64,000 nucleotides of DNA, taken from assembly GCA_945643635.1 (NCBI GenBank), contig CALZFC010000020.1:3342501-3406500 (forward strand), read 5' to 3'. A program made the translations under genes and the position numbers. The stretch's first letter is position 1. Each line of letters opens with the position of its first letter. Below are positions 35,384 to 47,088 of this stretch, piece by piece. Source of the stretch: Allodiplogaster sudhausi (lineage: Eukaryota; Nematoda; Chromadorea; Rhabditida; Diplogasteridae). The notes under the pieces are model-generated. The model searched no databases and had not been told where the DNA came from. It saw nothing but the letters and a program-made list of their open reading frames with translations.

Positions 35384-37695
35384 CTATTTCTTCTTCGGGT
35401 GGGCGGGGCGAGCGGGAGGCTGCTTCGGCGCGACTTCGAACTCGACGAATGGGAGTCCGGCCTCGTCGATGCCGCGGTGGATGCGGAATTCGATGTCGTT
35501 GCGAGAGGACTTCTGAGCCATTCGAAATCGTTCAAATTCAAATTGGCGGGAAAATAAAGATTCCTTTGCCTCGAAGATGTGGTTGGCGTCCGCGATGAGC
35601 GACGCGATGAACGAGTCCTCGCGCACGCCCGGCGCGTGGTAGGGATCGGCCTGCCGGCACGGCCGCAAGGCGCCGCGCTCAAAGTCCGCGACTTCGGCAC
35701 CTGCGAACAGATCTCTTTAGGCTCCGCCCACAATTAGGCTCCGCCCACCATTAGGCTCCGCCCACCAGTCAACTCGCATTCTTATTATTTCAATTTCATT
35801 GGGATCTTAATCTTTTCCCTCGCAATAATGTTAAACCATTGATGGGGAGGGCACGGCGGGCCGGCGGAAGAGCCGCCAGAAGATCCACCGGTTCAGCATG
35901 AAGCTGCTTGGGAAGAGAGGCCAGGCGGGCCTGGAAGAGAGGAAAATGAGGTTCATTTTAGTTGAACTTATTGTTTTATTGTCTTATTTCATTTCAAAAA
36001 CGGCTTGAAAAGCGGGAAACAGGCCAAGCACCTCCACAGCTCGGAGAGTGTGCCGGAGATGCCGCCGATGGTGCTGAAGAGGAAGCAGATTTGAACAGAT
36101 AAGGAGAGAGAATAGGAGAGGGAATCAACACTGGTAGTTGAAGGTTCCCGAGCTGCCCTCGAACGCCGCTTCGACGTCCTTGTCATACTTGTCCTCCTTA
36201 ATTATTCTCCTTTCCTCAGTCCACACAAAATTTAAGATGAATTCAGATTGCAAGGCAAACTTTCTCGTTTTCGAACCTTGTTCTCCTCCTTGACGTAGGT
36301 AATTCTGTCGGGGAGGCGGGCTTGAACCTGCGAATAAACTTCGTTAAAGGAACCGTTCTCTGAATAAAATTAATGTGTTTTTATTAGCGTGCATAAATTC
36401 ACATTTGTCTACATAGTTCCCGAAAGATTAACCATTTTTCTCTACTTGTTTTAAAGTTAAGAGACCGAAAAATATGGCTCTGCAAAATTTTCTTCACTGT
36501 AGGCGCAGGGCACTCTCCAATTTCCCACGCTTTCTAAACAGAAAACGGCCAAATTTTGCGGGCGCGCATTCAAAATGTTACCACGGTAGAATAATTTTGT
36601 CCTTGCCTCTAGTAACAATACTTTTAATATGCTACAGCTGTTTGGTTTGTTCATGTTTTGGACATTTTATAATGCTAATTGTTGTAGATTATTCATAAAA
36701 TTCGAAATAATTTGGAAGGAACGATTTATGTGAATCCCTCGCCACCTCGGTGGTTTCGACGGAGCTCGAAGAGGATGAGGAGAGAGTGCTGAACAGATTC
36801 TCGACGGGAGTGAGAATGGGGGCCAAGTTCTCCCCAAGTTTATTGTGCGGTTCTCCAGGCTGAGTGGGCGTGGCTCCTAGCTCAGTGGGCGTATATCCAG
36901 GCTGGGTGAGCGTGGTTCCAGTCTGGGGCTCAGCCTTCTTCAGAAAAAATGATGCTGAAATTTTGGGTTAAAGGAGAATTTTAACATATGATTATACTTA
37001 TTTAGAATAAATCATTTGAAATTTAAATTAATCTTTTATATTATAATTAGTTGACATTGTATTGCATAAATTAAAGTTGAATAAACGTGGATATTAAATC
37101 TATTAAGAAATAGCTCCGAAAATGGACGCACCGCTCGGAATCGTCGCCTTCTTAGCCTCTTCGTCATCTCGCTTGCCTTCGTCCTCCTTCACTTCGTTAC
37201 TCGCGGATGGTGGCAGAGCGAGAGGAGAAGGCAACGGAAGCGCAGTGCGCAGCGACTCTGTGTCCTGCAGCGAAAAGATGGAATGATGTGGCATGAGCCC
37301 TGGCAGACTACAGAATCCCATTCTACAGTATCCCTTGACTGACCTCGAACTCTTCCTCAGCCACTCGCTCGCTGCGCATGTTCTTCGTCATGCTTGCAGT
37401 GAGGGGCCGGCCGTCCTCGCCCGGGATCACCAGCTGCGAAGTCGGCTAAACCCATTTTACTTACAAAATATCAATGCTGAAATTTTTTTCACATTTTTGT
37501 TACCGTGCATACTCTTAAAAAAAACTAGCAATAAGCCATAGAACGAAATTAAATCCAGCGAATGAGAAGAGAAGCGGAGAAGTCAAAGGAAGAGGGAGAG
37601 GAACTGTTTGTTTTATTGTTAGAGAAAAAGGAAAATCCACTGACAACTTTCTTGATTCGCTTTCGCGAGTCGTCAAACTTGGAAGAGCCGACCAT
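35384..37695 (-). CDS. Unrecognised multi-exon gene
   Basis: Exons on the minus strand: 37648-37695 (MVGSSKFDDSRKRIKK), 37344-37445 (SQLVIPGEDGRPLTASM), 37132-37264 (Pro/Ser then acidic-Lys), 36746-36954 (TQPGYTPTELGATPTQPG, then a Ser run), 36277-36327 (VQARLPDRITYVKEENK), 36132-36196 (KYDKDVEAAFEGSSGTFNY), 36002-36073, 35837-35930 (ARLASLPKQLHAEPVDLL) and 35384-35702 (VREDSFIASLIADANHIF, ending PKKK). The first six and the last three join in phase. The junction 36132/36073 does not, so a splice site or base is misjudged there. The N-terminal half is disordered and charged. No domain is recognised; the product is probably intracellular. Confidence 0.45.
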
Positions 37696-38455
37696 TCTCG
37701 GCTGCGGGTTCGAGGGAAAGTGAAAAAGAGAAATATGAGATCGGACCAACAATTGTGACGGTAATTGGAATAGTATTAGATGTTTCTGGAAAAGAAAAAA
37801 ATGCGAAATGTCCTCATAACTTTCTTTTCTAGTGCACCCTTGTACAGTGTTTGTGAGACTTTCGCTAATTTTTCCCAAGTAGTCTAAATAAAAGTTACTG
37901 CGCATGGGGGTTCCCCTGATACCACTTCTGGCAAATCTGTACATACATATCCATACACATATTTTGTAAATTCAGGGACAAAATTTTCCCCGTGCCGAAA
38001 AAAAAACCTTTTTTAGTTGACATCGTATTATATGGAAACCTTCAACTCTAATCCCATATAGTCAGTGCAACAATTATATTCAGCAAAAAATGAACTTTAT
38101 TTAACAGACTGTATGCGATGAATATCCAGCTAATTGATTAGCAGAAGAGTGTAACAAAAAATTTATTGCTGGAGGAATAAATACACCAATTCTTTGTAGT
38201 ATTCGAATTCTAACAACATTTTTATGAAAAAAAATACGTGATTTTCATTCACTTTCCATCCCAAGTTTTTAAATGCGCACTCTTGAAATGTTCCAATGAA
38301 CTATGTACTTTGTTTTCGAATCTTCGAATCTTTTCCATTTCATCCTCACTCACTTCCATGTCCAATTTTGAAATTGCGCACTTTTGAAATATTCCAATCT
38401 ACTTGGTTGCGTTCGAATCATCATCAAATCTTTTCCATTTCCCCCTCACTCTACG
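37696..38455. other. Intergenic with a tandem duplication before the SulP gene
   Basis: TGCGCACTCTTGAAATGTTC at about 38273 recurs as TGCGCACTTTTGAAATATTC at about 38371. Each is followed by TTCGAATC and AATCTTTTCCATTTC, a direct repeat of about 95 bases just upstream of the ATG. No gene is seen. Confidence 0.5.
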
Positions 38456-41400
38456 ATGAACCAAGAGCGGGATGCGGCTGCTCTCGTGGCAGTCTCGAAG
38501 AAGAGCCCCGCCAATGTTCCGCAAGGAGAGTCTCTTCAAGAAAAGACAGCTTCCGAAAAGAATTGTCAGTCCTTTTGTCTTCCACAAGAAAACAATGTGT
38601 TGTCATAGAAAAAGTAAATCCCGGATGTAGCTTCTAGTGGAATTTATTTTTCTAATTGATTACAGTATTTGTGCAGTATAAGTGGAAAAATAAATAAAAT
38701 AAGTTAAGTCGATTGCAGCTGCGCGAGCCTATATGGAAGCGCCAACCCAAGTCGAGTACGGCAGACTTTTCGGATCTCGAAAAATCTATCTTTTTCTTTG
38801 ATCAATCAATCAGAAGACTGAGATTTTGCTGGTTCTCTATTGATGTGAATCAAAATGATTTCGTCATAAGCTGTCTTCTATGCCTTTGGATTGAAATTGC
38901 GAAATGCAATCCAACTTTGTCTGATTGATTGAAATTCCGAAATGCAATTAAATGTTGTCGATAGAACTAATGAAATATTTATAGATTATCAACTATTAAT
39001 CAAATTCATGCAAACCAAAAATATTTATCTGTATTCGCCTTATCAAATTGGATTATTCAAATATAATCTGAACTCGACTTAGATATTCATAATGCAAACT
39101 AGGAAATATTCCGGATTGGAACTTGCAACAAAAGATGATAATTAATCAAGTTGCAAATTCCAATCTGAAATATTTCCTAGTTTTCAATATGAATATCCCA
39201 ATCGATTACCGATGACATTGGAATAATTTAAGATGAAAAAAATTTCCTCTCCGCTCCAGAAGCATCAAAGCGCCGCGCCGCCCGCGCCCCGTCCCTCCGG
39301 CCGCCACGACCGACGCGCCCGCCAAGGCCGTGCTGTCGACGCGCGACGAATACTCGGCCGTCCGCTCTGTGCGATTCGTCGAGAAGAGCGTCATGACGCA
39401 GGTCATTCACTGTTCTACAGCGCCCCTGGCCCGTCCCCCGAGTCTGTGGCCGGGGCCTACCTCGGGGATGAGAAGCCGTGGTCTGAATTAAGTGTTCTCC
39501 GCTTGAATTACTGATGACCCAATGCATAACAAAATGTGCCCCGCTTTATTTCGTTTGCGCTTCGGATGCGTTACGGATTGGCGACGGGGCGTAGCCGCGA
39601 CGCTGTTTAGGTTTCGGGCGGTTATTTCGTTAGCTTTGGGCCGGGGCCTGTTCCTGGGCCGTGGCCGAGGTCTACATCGGAGACCGGGGGATATTTTCGG
39701 CCCCCTGCATCCCCTGTTGTTAGATTTCAAATGTGTCCGTCGAATTCTCTAAAATTCCAGGAGGCCTACGACCGCCGCTTTGGCTTCCGCGGAGCACGCG
39801 TCTCCATGTTTCGACGAGTCTACTTCCACTATAGACAGGTACGCGATATGGATCGAATGATGTAGTTTTGATGTTCGAGTACTCTAAAGTTATCGAAATT
39901 TAGAAGCGATGATGAAATGTAATTATTTAAAAAAATATATAATTGCAGATGCTCAAATGGCATCGCAAGGAATGGTGCACTTTCGTACAGGTTCATAAAT
40001 AATTTTTGTAATTTATTAACGCAAGAATCCATCATATTTTATACAATTTCAGTAAAAGGGAACAACAAATTAATTATAAATAATTTGAATAATATTCAGG
40101 AGCGATTGCCTGTTCTTCGCTGGACGCGTGATTATCGCACGAATTGGCGTGGCTGGCTGAAGGACGACGTCCTCGGCGGACTCATGGTCGCCGTCATGAG
40201 TGTACCGCAAAGTGAGCAGAGAATGCTGCAGGAATATTCCTGAGGAAACTTGGATTATTCAAATATCGATTTGTTTCAACTTTTAGAATATTCCAAAATA
40301 TTTCGTAAAAGAAAAAAAACAAAGGTGGCACTAGGTCTCGCGTACGCGTACCTGGTCGGCATCGAGCCGATCCACGGCCTGTACACGTCCATCTTTTTGC
40401 CGCTCATGTACATGGTCTTTGGAACGTCGCGGCACACTTCGTGTGGTTCGTTCAATTACAACAAAAATAGGCTTCTTCGATTAGTCTAAATTAATTAGTT
40501 TTGAATCTTCGAAATTGTAAATTAATTAATTAAATATTGTAATTTATGAATTAATTAATTGAATATTCTAATTCATACATGAATTAATTGAATATTCCAA
40601 CTGGTAAATGAATTAATTTAATTTCAAACTTTAGCAATAGTCTATAAAGTAGAGTCAAATATGCCAAATATTCCAGGAACGTTCGCGGTCGTCGCGATGA
40701 TGTCCGGCTCGGCGGTCGCGGACACGGCGAGTCAGATTCTGCGGGAGCAGTCGGGCGCCATCGTCGACAGCGTGGATCCTCGCACTCATCTCTGCTGCAA
40801 GACGCAGGCGCCAGAGGTGGAACGGATCGGATCCAAATACTTGACGTTTAATAAAATAAATAATACAAGTGAGTGAATATAAACAAACATAAATATAAAA
40901 TATAAGCATTACAGGTTGACAAGGAGTTGGCGCTGGAGCTGGCGACAATGCTCGCGCTTCTCGTTGGCATTTGGCAGATTCTGCTGTCCCTTCTGCACGC
41001 TGGACTCCTCGCCGTCTGGCTCAGCGACAATCTCGTTCAAGGTGACCTCGAGCTGCCCTTGAGATGCCCTCGAGCTGCCCTTGAGATTCCCTTGAAATGC
41101 CCTTGAACTGCGCTCGAACTGCCCTAGCGACTCCCTACCCTTTAACTACCCTCGAACTGTCCGTGACCTTGGACTTCCCTCCTTTGAACGGACATGAGAT
41201 TCACCTTTCTAAGATACGGTATAATCTGGCCACCCTTCCAAAATAGGCTTGACCGCCGGCGCGGCCGTCCACGTCGTGACGAGCCAGTTCCGAGGGATGT
41301 CCGGTATCTCGACGTTGCCCTCGACGACTGAGGAATTCGGATTTATCAGGGTTACTTTCTCGTCGGAATAGTTCAAATATGCACGTATACATCCTCTCTC

Positions 41401-44400
41401 CTTTTCAGTTCTCGTGGTGCTTCTTCGAGCAGATCAGCCAAGTGGACTGGCGCGTCCTGACCATCTCCGTCGTCTGCGTCTTCCTTCTCCTCTCCTCGGC
41501 CTACGTCGTCGATCCGGTGCTCCGCCGATGGACGAACATCAAGTTCCCTATGGAACTCGTCATTGTACGCAATGAATATATGAATGAGGACTTGGAAACA
41601 CATTGGAATATTCCAAAGTACTTTGGAATATTCTAAAACTCTTTGGAATATTCTCAAAACACAAAAGAGAAGAACAAAAGCGACCTATGAAGCGGTCGAA
41701 GTTGATGAGATAAAATTTTGCTTAATTGCGAATACGCCCAGGTCATCATTCTGACTCTGCTCGTCTGGCTTTCGCAAGGGACACGCTGGCGTATCGACGT
41801 TCCCATCGTTGGCGAGGCAAGTGGCGTTATTTTTTTAAATTCCGAATAATTTATTTAAAGAAGGGCGATCACCGAAAATACAGTAATGTGCGTTCAAACG
41901 TACAAATATTTCGAACGGAAGTCCGTTTAATTACTCAAAAATGTACGGTAGACTAGGAATGTGCGTGTGTTTTTTGAAGCGGGTTGTTATTGCTGTTATA
42001 CCAATTTGATAATGTTTTGCGTAACAAGAATTTATAAAAACATTTTCTAAAACAAATGAACCAAAAGGTGATAAAGCATTCACCATAACAATTTCTTCAA
42101 ATCCTTGTAATTATATTTTCCCGCGATGGGTACGTGGCCGTGAAGTTGGGATTCTGCCGATGAGTTCTGCTTTTTCCCTGGCACACCAATCACAAATTCA
42201 TTCAAAATTTGCATTTTAAAGTTCATTATACTTGAATATGGAACTTTCTTGTACATTTTCATATACATATTCTTTTTCTGCATGCCCCAGACTATTCGAA
42301 AATAACTAAGATGGTTCATTTATCGTCAATGACTTTTCGGTGATCGCCCTCCTTTAATGATTTAAAATAATAAAATAAAATTTAAGTAGTAATTTTCTAT
42401 GTTTCTTATGATAAAGCATCATCATTGATAAACAAGCACTTGCAGGTTGGCTTTGGGTTCAAGATGCCGCATGCGCCCAACTTTCGATACGCCGAAAAGG
42501 TGCTTCTTTTAATTAATAGAAAAAATTAGTAATCTGACAGAAAAATAAATCTAATTTAATTTGCGGTATAATCTTGCTTACAGCTGCTGCCACAATCGAT
42601 AGTGATCGCCATCGTCTGCTTCGTCGTGCACATCGCAATGGCGAAACTCATCTCGAAGGACCTCGGCTATCGAGTGGACGCTAATCAGGCATCTTTATTT
42701 TGTACTATATTCTAATTTTTGATTTTTGAAAGCTATTTTTAGGCACTTATTTATTTTTTTTAAGCAAAAAGTTGTAGATGATCGACGACAATTCCAATTA
42801 CAGTTGTCATCAATTGCAAAGATCATGCCAGAATGAATCCAGAGCCCTCATTCTACGCATGTCCTCTTTGACAGGAATGGCTGGCTCTCGGCGCAATGCA
42901 CTCGTTCGGCGCCTTCTTTGGCTGCTTCCCGGGAGGCACTTCCCTCGGCCGCTCCATGATGAACGTCAAGTTTGGCACGCACACTCAGGTAGAATACGGT
43001 AGATCTTGGCATATTCCACATTATTTTATTTTTGAATATTGATATGGTTTCAGTGTATTAAAAAAATTGTAATGATCCAAAAGTTTCAAAATATTCCCTT
43101 AGCTCTCATCGCTCGCGTGTGCTCTCGTGATCGTTGGCATGTGCTTTGGCATGGCGCGATTCATCTTCTATCTACCGAGGGTACACGAGACCGATTTGTC
43201 TTTTTGATTATCTGGCTCGACCTTTCAGATGCTTGGGTTAAAATTTTTTTACGATATACATATATGCATGTGAAAGATGAATAAATGTTCCGTCGAAGCT
43301 AATTTAAATTGTTTAAAAAATTCCAGAACTCAATTGTAATCCAGGCTGTGCTCGCCGCAGTTGTCGCGTGCGCTCTGAAGGATCTCCTGCTCGCGTCTGT
43401 CCGCGCGCGCCATCTCATACACAAGAGTGTCGTCGACTTTGTGCGGCCATTTCTCCCTTTCTCATTTGCTCTCTCTCTCCCCCTCTCTCTCTCTCTCTTT
43501 CACTCTCTCTCTATCTCCCTATCTCTCGCTCTTTCCCTCTCTTTGATATCTTCGCCCAGCAAGCTAAGAATTCTAGCTGATCTTCTACATCACCTTCCTC
43601 GTGACGGTGACGGTGAGCGTGAACACTGGCCTCATCACCGGCGTCTCCTTCGCGCTCCTCACCGTCGTCTTCCGGTCGCAGTGGTTGGGAAAAACAATAT
43701 TCTATTTAAAAAAATATTAAATGAAAAATATTATTTAAAAAATAAATACTAATATATTATATACCTATATATATAAAAATTGAGTAGTCTAAAAACGCCA
43801 TTTTCAGGGCGGACGGCCTCGCGATGGGCCGCATGCCCGGCTCGACCGACTTCAAGCCACTCGGGCAGTACGACCGGAGCGAGGGCATTAAAGGTTCGAG
43901 TTTGTTTTAAAGGAAACTAACAGGTGTTTCGTTCTTGTTAGGAAATACAGTAACTATTATTTACCAAATTTTTCTTTGCCAGGAATGCGAGTGATTCGCT
44001 ACGACGCTCCGCTCTACTTTGCAAACTCGGAGCTTTTCGTCGATAGCGTCTACCGCATTGCCGGCATCAATCCGCAGGAACTTAGCGAGGCAGAGATTAT
44101 TTATTCTAAATTATTATATTTTTAAGCCCATCTAAAAGAAAACTTCGACTTTTAAGTGGAATTTAAAACATGGATTAAATGTTATTTTTATTATTTAATC
44201 AAATTTTTTCTAGGCCCAGAAGCTTCAGCTTCGTCCGGACAAACAGACGACGCCAGGAAAAGCAGAGAAGAGCACTGCCGAAGTCGGCGGAACGCCTCAG
44301 ACACAGACAACAGGTTTTCAATTTTTTAGCATTTGATCTTTTCATCCCGTCGAGACTGCGGCTGTTACGTCTTTGTCTTCTATTAATTATTAGCATATTC

Positions 44401-44860
44401 CGTCCTCAAGCATTGTAAAGGACGTAGTCTATCTGCAATGTCGAATTGCACATTCTTCTTTCAGATGGACAAGATGCGCTCGAGAACGAATTCTTCACGC
44501 ACATCATCATTGGTTCGTTTCTGAAGTTATCGAAAGGAATGTGAGACCAGTTTTGCACGGAATGTTATTGTTGGAATAGGAATTGGAGAGGAGAATATCG
44601 TGAGGGAGAGAGAAAAGCACATTAAGATGATAGAGAGATAGAGAACGAGAGAGAGAGAGAGCGAGAGAGAGCGAGAGAAAGGAGTGTAATCCTCCAATCG
44701 TCAGATTGCTCGACGATTCCCTACGTGGATATGATGGGCGCGGCGGCCCTTCGAACGGTCTACCTCGAGTTCACTAAAGTCTCCATCAAGGTCTACTTTG
44801 CCGGAGTCAAAGGTTGGACATTGACTATTACTCCTAGAAGGAAAGCTCTATCCCACCGTC

Positions 44861-44917
<57 letters not shown>

Positions 44918-44928
44918 TTCTTTCCCTT

Positions 44929-44959
<31 letters not shown>

Positions 44960-45294
44960 TCCATTCTTTTTCTCTCTCTCTCTCTCTCTCCTTCCCTTTC
45001 TCTCTCTCTCTCTATCCTACCGTCTTCATCTCAACTCTTCCTGTCTTCCTTCTCTCTTTCAGGCGACGTCCGCCAGTTTCTGGCTGCCGCCAACTTTCAC
45101 GAAACGGTGCCGATCGACTGCTTTTTCGTCCGCATCGGCGACGCCGTCACGCAGGTTTGATGACGTCATTTTGGAATATTCCAAAGTTTTGTGGAATATT
45201 CTAAGAATAAAAAAATCGATATTCGAGTATTCGAATAATCTGGAAAATTCAGGCGCAACGTGATCAGCAAGAGGAGGCGGCGTCCGTCCTCTAG
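38456..45294 (+). CDS. SulP/SLC26 family anion transporter
   Basis: Membrane anion exchanger (sulfate, chloride, bicarbonate or similar). About 24 exons can be joined in phase from MNQERDAAALVAV (38456) to the TAG at 45292-45294. The core begins LPVLRWTRDYRTNW, then GGLMVAVMSVPQ, LAYAYLVGIEPIHGLYTSIF and FGTSRHTS, with GLTAGAAVHVVTSQF, GAFFGCFPGGTSLGRS, LAAVVACALKDLL and VNTGLITGVSFALLTVVFR following. The C-terminal STAS domain has VIRYDAPLYFANSELF, a Lys/Gln-rich insert, then DCSTIPYVDMMGAAALRTVY and HETVPIDCFFVRIGDAV. All hallmarks are intact. Introns after 41818 and 42688 appear to use GC donors. Introns hold a foldback, a piggyBac-like element and many GGAATATTCC words. The substrate cannot be told. 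Confidence 0.9.
39082..39197. repeat. Long foldback hairpin in a SulP intron
   Basis: Two 48-base arms (39082-39129 and 39150-39197) are inverted complements with about five mismatches, around a 20-base loop. The shared core is ACTAGGAAATATT and TTGCAAC. It could be a tiny MITE or a hairpin RNA precursor. Confidence 0.75.
41859..42353 (-). mobile_element. piggyBac-like deletion derivative with TTAA flanks
   Basis: A 495-base element between TTAA at 41855-41858 and TTAA at 42354-42357. The terminal repeats are AGAAGGGCGATCACCGAAAA and, inverted, AGGAGGGCGATCACCGAAAA, 19 of 20 matching. TTAA duplication is the piggyBac signature. On the minus strand a 79-codon frame (42080-42319) contains NFKMQILNEFVIGVPG and ESQLHGHVPIAGKYN, which resembles the C-terminal end of piggyBac transposases and may be its last coding remnant. 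Confidence 0.7.
43470..43545 (+). repeat. CT-rich tract in a SulP intron
   Basis: (CT)n in the intron before LIFYITFLVTVTVS. A longer tract lies at about 44861-45059 before the GDVRQFLAAANF exon, and a short opposite (GA)n tract at 44640-44680. Confidence 0.9.
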
Positions 45295-46613
45295 AGTAGA
45301 AAGGCAAAAGAGTCGACCGTTCGGTTGACATTGAAGGACTCATAATGACGAAGGAGGTCATTCATCATCCGATGTTCACTCGCCGCGTTTTAAGCCGCAT
45401 CCGTTTATTCGATATAAATGTTGTTTGTCACTGGAAATGTGCACTCACCAAATATTTGAACAAATTGTTCTTGAGTAGTCAAACAGTCTGATTCGCGCAA
45501 AACAGGGAAGAATACAAGACGCACCAATCTCATATCGGATTGACGAAACTGGGACTTGCCATCAGAGGTATAAATGGGCCCAAAATGAAATTCTTCTTGT
45601 GAAGAATATTCATACCGAGCCGAGCAGGGCACTCCGGTTCTCTCTCGGGTTGTGCTTCATTTTCTAATCCCCGAAGACATATTCTTGAGAAGCGGAAAAT
45701 GAATTTTCGATCTGATATACTATTTTAGAGGAACCAAGAACGAACATAAGTGATTCTACAGTAGTAGATCGAGGACATTTTGAACGCGCCCTTAAATATA
45801 TGGCCCTTCTCCCGGCAGATGGTGATGGGTGGCTGAAGAAAAGTTGCCGGGGCGGGGAGTTCCCTCCAGTTCTCCCCCAAAAAAGCGACACTTTACAAGG
45901 CGGCTGATTAGAAAGCGCTTGAAAAAGATAACACCTACATTAAAAACAAATTCAGCCACAACATTTTTACTTGGTAGAAAGTAGAAAATAATTGTTCATA
46001 CTTTCTGTAATTACGCTTTAGAAACTACCTTTGTAAAAGCATATGTTAATTGTTCAGTGAGCGGCTACTTTAATAGAAAGAATATGTGTTTATTGACAAA
46101 CATTCAGAATTTATTGGCTAAACATGTAAACATGTTGAACAATAAAAATTCTGAGTTTAAAGGTACATCGGAATTTTTTCCCCTGAATTTTTGAAAAGCG
46201 GGCTCAAACGGGCCTACGGGCCGGCCCCAAAATTCTAAGGCCCGGAAAACTTTCGGGCCGGGCCGGCCCAGACCTAGGGCTCGACGGGCCGGGCAAGCCC
46301 AAGAAATAGGGCCATTTACCGGCTCTGGATACATTTAAACAAGGACTCTCTGGTAGTGTCAAATGTGCTACACAAAATAATACCGATTTTTTCTCACGAT
46401 CATGTTTTTACTTTTCTTTCTTTGAAGACAACTGAGTGCTTTTATATTAGATATCTGCAATTACGAAAAAACGCTTTATTCAAAAATGGGCGGAGGTAGC
46501 GTAGGGAGACTGTTGAGAAGCATTGGACAGAAAAAAGGAACTCGACGGGCAAAGGGTGCATGGTCAAGTGTTCCAAGAGTTGTCGAGAGGAAAAGGGGCG
46601 GGGCTTAGAGGGC
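45295..46613. other. Intergenic sequence
   Basis: No gene seen. A GGGCC/GGCCC palindromic cluster lies at 46197-46318, listed separately. Confidence 0.45.
46197..46318. repeat. GGGCC/GGCCC cluster
   Basis: Repeated GGGCC, GGCCC and CGGGCCGGGCCGGCCC within 120 bases, bounded by AT-rich DNA. It could fold extensively. Confidence 0.6.
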
Positions 46614-47054
46614 TCAGCGGCTGCCGTAGCCGAGGTGGCTCTTCACCTGTGCCTCTTGCAGCTTCTGTAAAGTATAATCTTTTAAATAATAAGCCAAACT
46701 AACAAATAATTTGTAGTCATCAAACAGTAAGCTATTAAATTGACCTTGTTTGCAATGGCGAGCAGCTGCGGAGTCACGCGGAGGCCTTCTTCCTTGCAGA
46801 GCAGGAAGACAGCCTCGATGAGCAGCACGAAAATGCTCTAAAACAACATCCAGTAAAATTTGATCTAAAACACAAAAAAAGTTAACAGAGTAAAATTAAT
46901 AATTAATATTAATCTTTTTTAGCCAATGGAGACTGGCCTTTTGCTTGAGCACGCCGTAGCGGTGGCGGCGGACAAACTCGATCGTCTCGAAGAGGCGCGG
47001 CTGGCGCTTGACACGGAGCTGGAAGAGAGAGAGAGAGAGAGAGAGTGAGTGAAC

Positions 47055-47088
<34 letters not shown>

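Noticed and set aside
42080..42319. 79-codon frame as an independent gene
   Set aside because: It lies wholly inside a TTAA-flanked element in an intron and is better seen as a transposase remnant.
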